64,000 nucleotides of DNA from Opitutales bacterium. GTDB lineage: Bacteria; Verrucomicrobiota; Verrucomicrobiia; Opitutales; UBA2987. The position numbers and the translations under genes were made by a program. The stretch's first letter is position 1. The number at the start of each line of letters is the position of its first letter. The notes beneath the pieces were generated by a model. That model had not been told where the DNA came from and did not search any database. It saw nothing but the letters and a program-made list of their open reading frames with translations. Positions 24,228 to 32,902 of the stretch are shown here, one piece after another. The DNA is taken from contig JAJFLU010000026.1 of the NCBI GenBank assembly GCA_021772515.1, positions 1-64,000 of the forward strand, given 5' to 3'.

Positions 24228-25580
24228 TCAGGGCATCAATTTTTCCAGGGCCGCTTTGGCCCTTTCAATCGCTTCCGGCGGCAGGGCTATTCGATCTGCG
24301 TCGAAGTCTTTCGAGATTGTGGCGTCTATCCCCATTTTAGCCGACATCCCGTCGACCGCAGAGGGATCGAGTCGGTTGCAAAATACCTTGGGGACCACAA
24401 ACAAATCGGTATCGGCCTGGAACCGGGTAGCCAATGCGAAAAGAATATCTTCCTCGTTGTATATGTCGATATCCTCGTCCACGACGATTGCCAATTTAAG
24501 GTAGGCATCAAGGCCAAAAAGGAGCATCAGAGCGTGCCGTGCCTGGCCCTCAGCCCTTTTCTCGAGGGAGACGTAGGCGTGGAAATGGGTGCCGGATTTT
24601 GGGTAGTTAAGGGCTTTTACATCGGGAATAACCTCCCTCAATCGCTCGAAAACATGAGCCTCCTTGGCACATCGCCCAAGCAAAAGATGTTCGCTCGAAT
24701 TACCGGGAATAAGGTCGAAATAGATGGGTTTTGCTCTCCGGGTGACGGCCTTTACGACAAAAACATTGCGCGTGGATCGAAAAGTTGAATAACCGGTGTA
24801 TTCCCCATAGGGGCCTTCATCTTCGGCCACATCCGCCAGCAATTCTCCCTCGATGACAATCTCCGCCTCGGCGGGAACTTCGATGTCAATGGTCTGGCAT
24901 TTAACCAAATCGACTGGTTTCCCGAGTAAACCCCCGGCGATGTCAAATTCGTCCACCTCCATCGCAACTTTCGCGCCCGCAGCCAGATAAATAGCCGGGT
25001 GGGCTCCAATGACCACCGCAACTTCGAGGTTCTTGCCGCGTTTTTGAGCACGCAGCCAATGATCCCAGATGTGCCCCCGCGAATGCAGACTCGCCCCGAA
25101 GCGGTTCCGGCCCTTCATTTGCAACCGCTGGAAGCTGAGGTTGCGAACCCCGGTGTCGGGATCCTTGCAAACCAATATGCCCGACCCGATGTAGCGCCCG
25201 GCGTCGGCCTTGAAATGGCGGCTGATGGGGAGCGTCTGCACATCCACATCATCACCGGTAAACACCACCTCCTGAACCGGCCCGGATTCGACCATGCGAG
25301 GCGGAATCGGGTTATTCTCAGCCCTCAGCCAGGTTTCATTAAAACTGGCGGCATCGGGAGCCCCTGCGATACGGGCAATGCGGTCGCGATTGGCAAAAAG
25401 ATTGGCCACCACCGGCATATCGTAACCGTTCGGGCTTTCAAAACGCAGGACGGGAAATTTCTGCTGTTTTTCAAGCTCAAGAACCAGCGCCGTCGGGGTA
25501 TAATCCAGCTCGATGGGCTCTTCAAAACGAAGGATCTCCTCATCTGGAAGAGAGTCGAGAAAAGTTCTCAGTGATGCCAT
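24228..25580 (-). CDS. ubiD: UbiD family prenyl-FMN-dependent decarboxylase
   Basis: A 450-residue UbiD-like (de)carboxylase that would use the prenylated FMN made by UbiX. The catalytic Glu pair in EGPYGEYTGY corresponds to the EGPxGE motif with two essential glutamates. LKRxR-type block LSFQRLQMKGRNRFG and ERLREVIPDVK are also present. ATG 25580 is preceded by AAGGA; the longer frame to 25661 overlaps ubiX. In other bacteria family members act on aromatic or heteroaromatic acids such as 4-hydroxybenzoate, pyrrole-2-carboxylate and indole-3-carboxylate. It is the last gene of the operon that starts with the GntR regulator and contains a molybdenum hydroxylase, so the substrate is probably a heteroaromatic acid; ubiquinone synthesis is unlikely from context. 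Confidence 0.9.
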   Translation of the reverse strand: MASLRTFLDSLPDEEILRFEEPIELDYTPTALVLELEKQQKFPVLRFESPNGYDMPVVANLFANRDRIARIAGAPDAASFNETWLRAENNPIPPRMVESGPVQEVVFTGDDVDVQTLPISRHFKADAGRYIGSGILVCKDPDTGVRNLSFQRLQMKGRNRFGASLHSRGHIWDHWLRAQKRGKNLEVAVVIGAHPAIYLAAGAKVAMEVDEFDIAGGLLGKPVDLVKCQTIDIEVPAEAEIVIEGELLADVAEDEGPYGEYTGYSTFRSTRNVFVVKAVTRRAKPIYFDLIPGNSSEHLLLGRCAKEAHVFERLREVIPDVKALNYPKSGTHFHAYVSLEKRAEGQARHALMLLFGLDAYLKLAIVVDEDIDIYNEEDILFALATRFQADTDLFVVPKVFCNRLDPSAVDGMSAKMGIDATISKDFDADRIALPPEAIERAKAALEKLMP

Positions 25581-25593
25581 AAATAATCCTTTG

Positions 25594-26196
25594 TTATTTC
25601 GTATTTTCGGGTTGCCCGGAACCGGAGTCAGGCCCTTGCCAGCGTTTAAACAAATCCTCACCCAACTCGATATCCATCAAATCAAGGGCGCGATTGACCG
25701 TCTGATTGATGATGTCATCCAGGTTTTTCGGGCGATGGTAAAAGGCGGGAACCGGGGGCATGATAATCGCGCCCACTTTGGCGGCTTGGCTCATGAGGTC
25801 AATATGGCCCCGGTGGAGCGGAGTTTCGCGAACCAAAAGAAGGAGCCTCCGGCGGTCTTTCAAAGCCACATCGGCGGCCCTTAAAATCAGATTTTCACTC
25901 GTTGAATGGGCGATCCCGGAAAGGGTCCGTATCGAGCAGGGGGCAACTATCATGCCATGTGTTTTAAAGGAACCGGAGCAAATATTGGCCGCGATATCGC
26001 CAAAGGAACTCACCTCGTCGGCCAATTCCTCGACCTCGGCGATGGAATAATCCGTTTCCAGAAGAATCGTGCGCTTGCCAGCATTGCTCAAAATCAAGTG
26101 AGTTTGCACCTCCGGCAGCTCCCGCAATATTTCAAGTATGCGGATGCCGTAAATTACGCCGCTCGCTCCAGTTATGCCTACTATCAATCGTTTCAC
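25594..26196 (-). CDS. ubiX: UbiX flavin prenyltransferase
   Basis: Makes prenyl-FMN, the cofactor of UbiD enzymes, from FMN and a dimethylallyl phosphate. It has 200 residues, typical length. Visible motifs are VGITGASGVIYGIRIL (FMN-binding), ANICSGSFKTHGMIVAPCSIRTLSGIA, RRLLLLVRETPLH and PPVPAFYHRPK. Thirteen bases separate it from the downstream ubiD, so the two serve one decarboxylation step. It lies 79 bases after the ABC ATPase gene. Confidence 0.93.
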   Translation of the reverse strand: MKRLIVGITGASGVIYGIRILEILRELPEVQTHLILSNAGKRTILLETDYSIAEVEELADEVSSFGDIAANICSGSFKTHGMIVAPCSIRTLSGIAHSTSENLILRAADVALKDRRRLLLLVRETPLHRGHIDLMSQAAKVGAIIMPPVPAFYHRPKNLDDIINQTVNRALDLMDIELGEDLFKRWQGPDSGSGQPENTK

Positions 26197-26275
26197 GTTT
26201 TCTGCCTGTGCTCTGATTCACTAAATGTGGTACACCGATCCGGCGCAAGTGAACAAAGTGATCCCAATCTCTTCA

Positions 26276-27808
26276 TCATTTTGTTACGGAATTAGTTTCC
26301 ATCGATTTCCCGGCCATCAGCAATCCGATTTCTTCAATGAGTTCCTTGCGGGCGGGCGTTTCCCCTACTATTCGCCCCTCGTAAAAAATCAGCAGGCGGT
26401 CGCTCAGGGCAAACAATTCCTCCAAATCGGATGATATTAATAAAACCGCCGAGCCGGTATCCCTCTGAGCCGCGATTTGACGGCGGACAAACTCCGTGGC
26501 TCCGATATCAATCCCGCGCGTCGGCTCATTGACCAACAGGAGGCGCGGGTTTCGATGCAATTCCCGAGCGATAACGACCTTTTGCTGGTTCCCTCCCGAT
26601 AGTTGGGCAATTTGCTGCTCCACCCCGCTGAGTCGAACGTCATATCGGCCCACCATTTCGTTGGCATGAGCGGTAATCGTTCCGGTTCGCAGGAATCCGT
26701 TTTTAGCAAAGGGAGGGCTATCAAAATCGTGCAAAATAAAATTTTCCGCTATCGAAAAAGGCAGCACCACGCCCATTTTATGCCGATCCTCGGGCACATG
26801 GGCGAGCCCGAGATGGCTCAATTCGCGGGGGGTAAGGTCGTTGGCAATTTTTCCGCAAAGCCTGAATTCTCCACTCGCAATCGACGCCAACCCTGTCAAA
26901 CCCAGAGCCAGCTCGCTTTGGCCATTTCCGGATACCCCGGCGATTCCAACGATTTCCCCGCTTTTCACCGAAAAACTTACGCCCTTAACTGCGGGCAAAC
27001 CACGCTCGTCATCGATGGACAGGTCTTTAACAGATAAAACTTCCTCGCCTTCGGCTCCGGTTTTTGGAGGCTGTTCCAGAAGAACCTCGCGGCCCACCAT
27101 GAGATTTGCCAGCTTGCGCGGATTAACCTCGGCTGTATCGACCGTTTCCACCTTCCGGCCATCGCGCAATACCGTTACACGATCACTCACCTGCATCACC
27201 TCTTCGAGCTTGTGGGTGATAAAAATGACGGTCAAACCACGCCCCGCCATTTCCTTCAAAAAATGAAGCAGCGCAGCAGATTCCTGTGGGGTCAGCACTG
27301 CCGTCGGTTCGTCCAGAATGAGCAAATCAACGCCTTGATAAAGCGCCTTCAAAATTTCCACCCGCTGCTGCTCTCCCACCGATAGCCGATGCACCGGTGC
27401 TTTCGGATCGATCTTCAAACCGAATTCCCTGCTCAACTTTTCTATTCGCGTTTCGACCTTGTCCATCTGCCGCAGAATCTTCCAGGGAGGATATTGCCCA
27501 AGTATGATATTTTCCGACACCGTGAGGGTGGGAACCAACATGAAGTGCTGGTGAACCATACCAATGCCCCTCTTGATGGCATCTTTGGGCGATCGCAGGA
27601 CAATCGGTTCCCCCCTGTAAATGATCCGCCCTGAATCGGGTTGATAAAGTCCGTAAACGATGCTCATCAAAACGGTTTTTCCCGCGCCATTTTCCCCCAG
27701 TAGGCAATGAATTTCACCTTTTCTGATCTCCAGGCTCACCCCCCGATTGGCCACTGTGCCGGAGAAGGTTTTCACCATGTTTTCCAGTTTTATAATCGTT
27801 TCACTCAT
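26276..27808 (-). CDS. ABC transporter ATP-binding protein, nucleoside/BMP type (two ABC domains)
   Basis: The ATPase of a BmpA/PnrA-type nucleoside importer (NupA/YufO-like). It has 510 residues with duplicated ABC domains: Walker A LGENGAGKTVLM (about 38-49), signature LSVGEQQRVEIL and Walker B LLILDEPTAVLT in the first half. The second half has a degenerate Walker A (VSGNGQSELA), signature LSGGNQQKVVIAREL and LLLVNEPTRGID. The asymmetric second site is usual for this importer class. The start at 27808 lies one base after the permease stop. With the two permeases and BmpA lipoprotein upstream it forms a complete importer. Confidence 0.93.
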   Translation of the reverse strand: MSETIIKLENMVKTFSGTVANRGVSLEIRKGEIHCLLGENGAGKTVLMSIVYGLYQPDSGRIIYRGEPIVLRSPKDAIKRGIGMVHQHFMLVPTLTVSENIILGQYPPWKILRQMDKVETRIEKLSREFGLKIDPKAPVHRLSVGEQQRVEILKALYQGVDLLILDEPTAVLTPQESAALLHFLKEMAGRGLTVIFITHKLEEVMQVSDRVTVLRDGRKVETVDTAEVNPRKLANLMVGREVLLEQPPKTGAEGEEVLSVKDLSIDDERGLPAVKGVSFSVKSGEIVGIAGVSGNGQSELALGLTGLASIASGEFRLCGKIANDLTPRELSHLGLAHVPEDRHKMGVVLPFSIAENFILHDFDSPPFAKNGFLRTGTITAHANEMVGRYDVRLSGVEQQIAQLSGGNQQKVVIARELHRNPRLLLVNEPTRGIDIGATEFVRRQIAAQRDTGSAVLLISSDLEELFALSDRLLIFYEGRIVGETPARKELIEEIGLLMAGKSMETNSVTK

Positions 27809-27809
27809 A

Positions 27810-28751
27810 TCATGAAGATTTATAGGGCACACCCAGGGCGCTCGGTGGAGCGGCACGTTTGCGAAGGGTTACAAAAACCACCAAGGTTAGCAAATAGGGC
27901 AAGGCCTGCAAAAACTGGTAGGGAATCGTGATCCCAGAGACGGCCTGAAGCCGCAATTGCAGAGCATAAAAGAAGCCGAATAACAGTGAGACAAAAAAAG
28001 CCCCCCACGGCGACCATCGCCCGATTACCACCACGGCCAAAGCGATAAATCCCCGACCCGAGGTGATGCCTTCATTAAACTGATTGGTGTGGGCAACCGT
28101 TAAATACGCGCCCCCTACAGCCGCCAGCGCACAGCCGATCAAAACACTCGCATACCGAATCACCCCGACCCGCAATCCCGCCGAATCCACCGTTCGAGGA
28201 TGTTCCCCGGTCGAGCGCACCGAAAGGCCAAAGGCCGTCCGATACAAAAGGAATGCCCCCGCCAAAACAACGAAAGGCGTGGCATAAACCATGATGTTTT
28301 GCCGAAATAGTATCTCTCCAAAAAACGGCAGCCGACTCAATAATGGAATTTCTATGGGGGAAAAGGAGTGATATTCCCGCGCGGTCTCCATTCGCCCGGA
28401 AAATACGGATCGGTAGAGAAAACTGGTCAACCCAAGGCCGACGAGGTTAAACGCCGCGCCCACCACGATCTGATTGGCCTTCAGGGAAACGGTTAATAAC
28501 GCGAAAAGTAGTCCGCAGGTCAGCCCACCTGTCATGGCCGCAACTAATCCCCAGACCGGATTTCCAGTGAAAAAAGTGACGGCAAAAGCCGTGAACGCCC
28601 CGATCAGCATAACCCCCTCTAGCCCGATATTCAAAACACCGGCGCGTTCAGAAAATACCTCCCCCAACGAGGTAAAAATGAAGGGCGTGGCAAGTCGCCA
28701 GGTCGCCGCCAAAACTGCGGCTAAAAAGGTGATTATGGCAAGAGGTTCCAT
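27810..28751 (-). CDS. ABC transporter permease, nucleoside/BMP type (second)
   Basis: A 313-residue integral membrane permease like YufQ/NupC of nucleoside importers. It has eight or more hydrophobic segments and the family landmarks LGEVFSERAGVLNIGLEGVM, FALLTVSLKANQIVVGAAFN and TAFGLSVRSTGEHPRTVDSAG (EAA-like cytoplasmic loop). GAGGAG lies nine bases upstream of ATG 28751. It follows the first permease by six bases and precedes the ATPase. Confidence 0.92.
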   Translation of the reverse strand: MEPLAIITFLAAVLAATWRLATPFIFTSLGEVFSERAGVLNIGLEGVMLIGAFTAFAVTFFTGNPVWGLVAAMTGGLTCGLLFALLTVSLKANQIVVGAAFNLVGLGLTSFLYRSVFSGRMETAREYHSFSPIEIPLLSRLPFFGEILFRQNIMVYATPFVVLAGAFLLYRTAFGLSVRSTGEHPRTVDSAGLRVGVIRYASVLIGCALAAVGGAYLTVAHTNQFNEGITSGRGFIALAVVVIGRWSPWGAFFVSLLFGFFYALQLRLQAVSGITIPYQFLQALPYLLTLVVFVTLRKRAAPPSALGVPYKSS

Positions 28752-28757
28752 CAAAAA

Positions 28758-29879
28758 CTACTCCTCATTCTGCTTGTTGGTAATCGTAATTTTGAATACG
28801 CCAAAGGCAGCCGCCGACAGCAGTACCACCCCCTGAATCACCGAAACGAGGACCGACGGCACTTGGGCATTCATCTGCATCACCTCGGAACCGGAGCGGA
28901 GCGCCCCAAACAGTATGCCTGTGAATATAACGCCGATGGGATTGTTATTGGCCAGTAGTGCAACGGCGATCCCATCGAAGCCGTAGCCGGGTGAAATTCC
29001 CTGATATAGCCGGAAGGTTAGTCCCGAAACCTCGACCGCTCCCGCCAAACCCGCCGCGCCACCGCTGATGGCCATGGCCGCCAAAAGGCCCCTGCCAACA
29101 TTGATGCCCGCATATCTTGCCGCATCCGGGCTAATTCCCACCGTGCGCAGCGCATAGCCGCGACTCGATTTGAAAAGCAGCAGATAAGTCACCGCCGCAA
29201 CGCCCAGTGACAACAGAAACCCGACATGCAGCCGCGTGGGGACGAGGATTCGGGGAAGATGGGCCGCCTCCGCGATCTGCGCGGTCTGTGGAAACTTGCC
29301 GACTTCCTCAATCATCGGTCCGGTGACCAGAAAACTCGTGGCGATGATGGCCAGAAAATTCAGCATGATGGTGGTGACGATTTCACTGGCTCCGAACCGC
29401 ACTTTCAAAAAACCGGCAAGTCCTCCCCACAACGCCCCGCTCAATGCTCCGGCCACTAAAACCACGGGCACTAAAATGAAAGCGGGCAGGCCAGTGAAAA
29501 TGATTCCCGCCAGGGTCGCCGCCACCGCCCCGGCATAGAGTTGACCCTCGGCCCCAATATTCCAGATACCGCTCCGGAATGCCACCGCCAACCCGGAACC
29601 GATCAAGATTAACGGCGTAGATTTCAATAGAGTCTCGGCAATGTTATTCATCGATCCGAAAGCCCCTTTCCACATCACTCCGTAGGCTGTCAGGGGAGAG
29701 TAACCAGCGAAAATTAGTAGAATCCCGCCCACCAACAAGGCCACCGCCACGGCCGCAGTAGGGCGAACAATGATTTGCCCAATCGACCTGAGAAGTTGCA
29801 TGGGATAAGGAAGAAATTTCTTCGATTCCGACCGGTTGGACGGAGCATCCTGCGCAATTTCCGGCTCCTTGGCTTCCAC
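28758..29879 (-). CDS. ABC transporter permease, nucleoside/BMP type (first)
   Basis: A 373-residue permease like YufP/NupB. A hydrophilic N-terminal tail of about 30 residues is followed by multiple transmembrane helices. Family marks include FRSGIWNIGAEGQLYAGAVA, GASEIVTTIMLNFLA and GYALRTVGISPDAARYAGI. It uses a GTG start 11 bases after the BmpA stop. It pairs with the second permease to form the membrane channel. Confidence 0.92.
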   Translation of the reverse strand: MEAKEPEIAQDAPSNRSESKKFLPYPMQLLRSIGQIIVRPTAAVAVALLVGGILLIFAGYSPLTAYGVMWKGAFGSMNNIAETLLKSTPLILIGSGLAVAFRSGIWNIGAEGQLYAGAVAATLAGIIFTGLPAFILVPVVLVAGALSGALWGGLAGFLKVRFGASEIVTTIMLNFLAIIATSFLVTGPMIEEVGKFPQTAQIAEAAHLPRILVPTRLHVGFLLSLGVAAVTYLLLFKSSRGYALRTVGISPDAARYAGINVGRGLLAAMAISGGAAGLAGAVEVSGLTFRLYQGISPGYGFDGIAVALLANNNPIGVIFTGILFGALRSGSEVMQMNAQVPSVLVSVIQGVVLLSAAAFGVFKITITNKQNEE

Positions 29880-29890
29880 GGTTTCCCAGG

Positions 29891-30883
29891 TTACTTAATG
29901 GGGGCCAATGTATCTATTTTTCCAGCGACTATATCCGCAACAGCCTGATCGACCGCTTCCAGAACCTCCGCAGTCACCCTGCCCTCTTCAAATTCAACCC
30001 AAATAACGTCCTTGTCCTTTAGCCCGAATTCGACATTGGTTTTGACTTCAAATTTTCCGTCCCGCACCTGCCGGGCAATATTCACCAGACCCTGCCCATA
30101 GTCGTTAAAGTAATTTCCAATCATGTTGCTCGGCGCCTGCGAGGTGTAGTCGTTGTAAATCCCGAAGGACCAGTAGCCTGGCCCCGTCTCATTGAGAGCC
30201 TGGTAAACGCCGGAACCTGCCGCATCGGCATCGGGTATGATAAAATCCGCTCCCTCGGCGATCATGCTGAAGGCCGCCTCCTTGGCCGCCGCCGCGTCCG
30301 TCCAACTGCCCAGATAGGTCGTGCTGACCGGAAAATCCGGATTAACACTGCGGACACCGTTTATGAAACCGATGAAGGCATTCGTTATTGGCGGTATTTC
30401 CACTCCCCCAATCAATCCGGCCCCCCGGCCCATTTTGGCCGCCACAACACCCATCAGGTAAAAAGGCTGGCTCGAATCGGAATCCACCCCGATGACATTG
30501 CCCTCGTGGATTTTACTGCTCGATATGAAAAAATAGGTATCGGGAAAATCCTTGGCCACGGTTAGAGCGGCATCCTGAAACTCAAACCCATGACCGAGGA
30601 CCATTTGATACCCCTGACTGGCATAATCGCGAAACGCCCGCTCGAAAAGAGCCGGCGATTGCTCCACTTCCACATAGCTGATCTGCGCCCCCAGATCCTG
30701 CTCGATCTGAAGCAATGCCTCGTAGGCAATCTGTGTCCAGCCCTGCCCATTTACAGGACCCGGGCTGAGCAAACCCACTTTGAAGACTCCTTCTTCGGTT
30801 TTCTTTTCCACCCCGCCGGAGCAGCCTCCCGCCAATGCAAGGAGGAGTATAAACAGGGTTTGCCGCCAGATTTTATTTTTCAC
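29891..30883 (-). CDS. BMP family substrate-binding lipoprotein
   Basis: The periplasmic or surface binding protein of the importer, BmpA/PnrA/Med family, members of which bind purine nucleosides. It has 330 residues. The signal peptide ends in a lipobox (LALAGGCSGG, lipidated Cys at about 21). The family pattern KVGLLSPGPVNGQGWTQIAYEAL, then VLGHGFEFQDAA, GNVIGVDSDSSQP and ADFIIPDADAAGSGV is present. It uses a GTG start. Gene order binding protein, permease, permease, ATPase is preserved on the minus strand. Ligand identity (purine nucleoside or other heterocycle) cannot be read from sequence alone. Confidence 0.92.
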   Translation of the reverse strand: MKNKIWRQTLFILLLALAGGCSGGVEKKTEEGVFKVGLLSPGPVNGQGWTQIAYEALLQIEQDLGAQISYVEVEQSPALFERAFRDYASQGYQMVLGHGFEFQDAALTVAKDFPDTYFFISSSKIHEGNVIGVDSDSSQPFYLMGVVAAKMGRGAGLIGGVEIPPITNAFIGFINGVRSVNPDFPVSTTYLGSWTDAAAAKEAAFSMIAEGADFIIPDADAAGSGVYQALNETGPGYWSFGIYNDYTSQAPSNMIGNYFNDYGQGLVNIARQVRDGKFEVKTNVEFGLKDKDVIWVEFEEGRVTAEVLEAVDQAVADIVAGKIDTLAPIK

Positions 30884-30905
30884 AATACCGATTGGTAAGA
30901 AGAAT

Positions 30906-31784
30906 TTAAGCCCCTACGGGTTCATCGACCGGAATCTTGCAGAGTCGCGCAATGGTGCCCCCGATCACGTCGTAAACCTCATCCTTTGTTGCGCCCACAC
31001 CTAGTGGCGGTGGCAGATGCAGGTTGATGACCTGTCGCATCTGATGCCCCATCGACTGCGGCGCGCAATCGCTCTCAAATATGATCTTGCTGGCGCCCAC
31101 GGCATAATACATCTCGCATAAATCCAGTGGCTGCACCCAGCTTGAGCCCAGGTAAACGTTGTCATTATGCCTCGCCACAATGGTTGCCGCCAGCGCGTAG
31201 CTGATTTCGTTATTCGCTCCCGAATGGGCAATAATTATCGGCACATCGGGAAATTCACGCGCAATCGGGTCGATGGACGAGGGGTTCGAGTGCGGCGGCT
31301 CACCCATGTGGATCATGACCGGAATTCCCAGTTGACGCGCCTTTTCAAACAGCGGGAAAACCAGCTTGGTCGTTGCCCGCCCCGGATAGGGATTGCCCAT
31401 CGGGAGCAGGAAATTGTGCATCGTGGGGTGGAGTTTTAGCATGACCAGATTGGAGTCCTCGACCCACTGGTCCACCTGATTCAACTCCTCGACACTCCAG
31501 ATCCGGGGATTGTAAACTGCGTTTAAATAAAGGCGGTCGGAGTGTTTTTGGACACATTCGCGGACATATTGATGCGCCTCCGCCATTGTGAAATCGCCCA
31601 GGGCAGTAATCCCCAACGAACCCATAGTGACGGCCTTGCTGACATGGCGAGTTTCCCCCATGACATCGTAATCCCGGTCCATCGTGGCGATGAGGTCTTC
31701 GCCCGTAAAACGAGGCCCCCAGCCCCAAACAGGCTCCCGGTGGTTAATGATATGGTTATGTGAATCTATAATTATTCGTGACAT
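30906..31784 (-). CDS. Amidohydrolase_2 family protein with intact metal site (paralogue A)
   Basis: A 292-residue TIM-barrel metal-dependent hydrolase or decarboxylase of the amidohydrolase-related (ACMSD-like) group. All expected ligands are present: HxH at H9/H11 (DSHNHI), H159 (MIHMGEPP), H187 (IIAHSGAN) and D239 (FESDCAP). Members of this group hydrolyse ring or ester bonds or decarboxylate aromatic and pyrimidine acids. It lies 11 bases after its paralogue B and 22 bases before the BMP lipoprotein gene, inside the molybdenum hydroxylase operon. The reaction is not known; an N-heterocycle-derived substrate is likely from context. Confidence 0.85.
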   Translation of the reverse strand: MSRIIIDSHNHIINHREPVWGWGPRFTGEDLIATMDRDYDVMGETRHVSKAVTMGSLGITALGDFTMAEAHQYVRECVQKHSDRLYLNAVYNPRIWSVEELNQVDQWVEDSNLVMLKLHPTMHNFLLPMGNPYPGRATTKLVFPLFEKARQLGIPVMIHMGEPPHSNPSSIDPIAREFPDVPIIIAHSGANNEISYALAATIVARHNDNVYLGSSWVQPLDLCEMYYAVGASKIIFESDCAPQSMGHQMRQVINLHLPPPLGVGATKDEVYDVIGGTIARLCKIPVDEPVGA

Positions 31785-31795
31785 GATGTTAATTC

Positions 31796-32680
31796 CTATT
31801 GTGCTCGGGCTACTGCCGAATCGGTTTTTTCTATGAGTGAGGCAAGGTTTCCACCGAGCACTTTGCGTGTGTTGTCAAAAGATAAACTCATGCCGATGGG
31901 CGGCGCCAAAGTGAGCGACTCCTCGACCGTCATTAGTTGCTGCGTCGGTTCCATCGGGGGGCAATTGCTGCCGAAGATTACCCGTTCGGAACCCAGCGAG
32001 TGGACGCTCTCAATGAGCATGTGACACTGGGTGAAACTGGTTTCGAGCATGACATTGGGATGATTATTAGCCACCAGAAGGGACTCCAGAGTGTAAACCA
32101 CTCCCTGCGTTCCCATGTGGGCGATAATCATGGTCACATCGGGAAATTCACCGGCCACAAATTCAACCGTAGCGGGCAATCCATAGGGAGGTTCGCCGGT
32201 ATGCAGCAGGACGGGTAGATCCCATTTCCTGGCGAACTCGAAAACTGGATAGAGCAATTGTTTCGACCCTTCACCCTCGCTCGGTGTCGAAATTGGCAGC
32301 CAGTATTTGTGAAACGACGGATGGATATAAAGCATCCGGAAATTATCCTCCCGGACCATCGACTCCAGTTGGCTGGCCACATCGTCATCCCATAGCCGGG
32401 CATGAATAACGGCTCCCCCGACCAGGCGGTCGGGATACTTGCGAACGCTTTCGAGCACATATTCGTGCTGTTGCTCAAAGGACAGGCCGGAAGTGGGAAC
32501 CGTTTCCGCCAACGCGGGAAAAACGATGGATTTGTCGATTCGGGCCGGTTCTCCGAGCACTTTTCGCGGAGCATCCATCTGAGCAATCAGGTCCTCGGCT
32601 AAAAACCGGGGCCCCCATCCAACAACATCATCGGCCTCTCGGCTGATATGGGTAAGGCAATCAATAATAGGTGGTTTCAT
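31796..32680 (-). CDS. Amidohydrolase_2 family protein with degenerate metal site (paralogue B)
   Basis: A 294-residue paralogue of the downstream gene, alignable without gaps at both ends (shared GWGPRF, EDLIA.MD, GEPP, IIAH and IF.S.C motifs). Two metal-site positions have changed: the first His of HxH is Leu (DCLTHI, L9 where paralogue A has H9) and the catalytic Asp is Asn (FGSNCPP, N239 where A has D239). H11, H160 and H188 remain. It is therefore either catalytically different, dependent on a different metal arrangement, or an inactive structural or regulatory partner of A. It is placed between the molybdenum subunit gene (222 bases upstream) and paralogue A. Confidence 0.82.
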   Translation of the reverse strand: MKPPIIDCLTHISREADDVVGWGPRFLAEDLIAQMDAPRKVLGEPARIDKSIVFPALAETVPTSGLSFEQQHEYVLESVRKYPDRLVGGAVIHARLWDDDVASQLESMVREDNFRMLYIHPSFHKYWLPISTPSEGEGSKQLLYPVFEFARKWDLPVLLHTGEPPYGLPATVEFVAGEFPDVTMIIAHMGTQGVVYTLESLLVANNHPNVMLETSFTQCHMLIESVHSLGSERVIFGSNCPPMEPTQQLMTVEESLTLAPPIGMSLSFDNTRKVLGGNLASLIEKTDSAVARAQ

Positions 32681-32768
32681 AAATTAATTCAGTCTCTTTT
32701 TATTCGGTTAAATAGGGTGTATGGGTTGAATGGGTGATTGGCACTAATTTAAAGCCTTTGTTAAAAAT

Positions 32769-32860
32769 CTTCCTCTTCGTCTTTGTCTTCCTCTTTTTCC
32801 CCAATTTTTTTTATGACTACATCTTACAAAAATTAGACGAAGACAAAGAGGAGGAGGAAG
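32769..32860. repeat. Large imperfect inverted repeat inside the operon
   Basis: The 25-base arms 32769-32793 (CTTCCTCTTCGTC, then TTTGTCTTCCTC) and 32836-32860 match as reverse complements at 22 of 25 positions across a 42-base loop. It fills the only long gap (32681-32902) inside the operon, between the molybdenum subunit and amidohydrolase B. It could be an mRNA processing or attenuation hairpin separating oxidoreductase from hydrolase and transport genes. Confidence 0.6.
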
Positions 32861-32902
32861 CGGAATATCTCATAATTAGATTAGTGTCATTGTGTATGGA
32901 TT

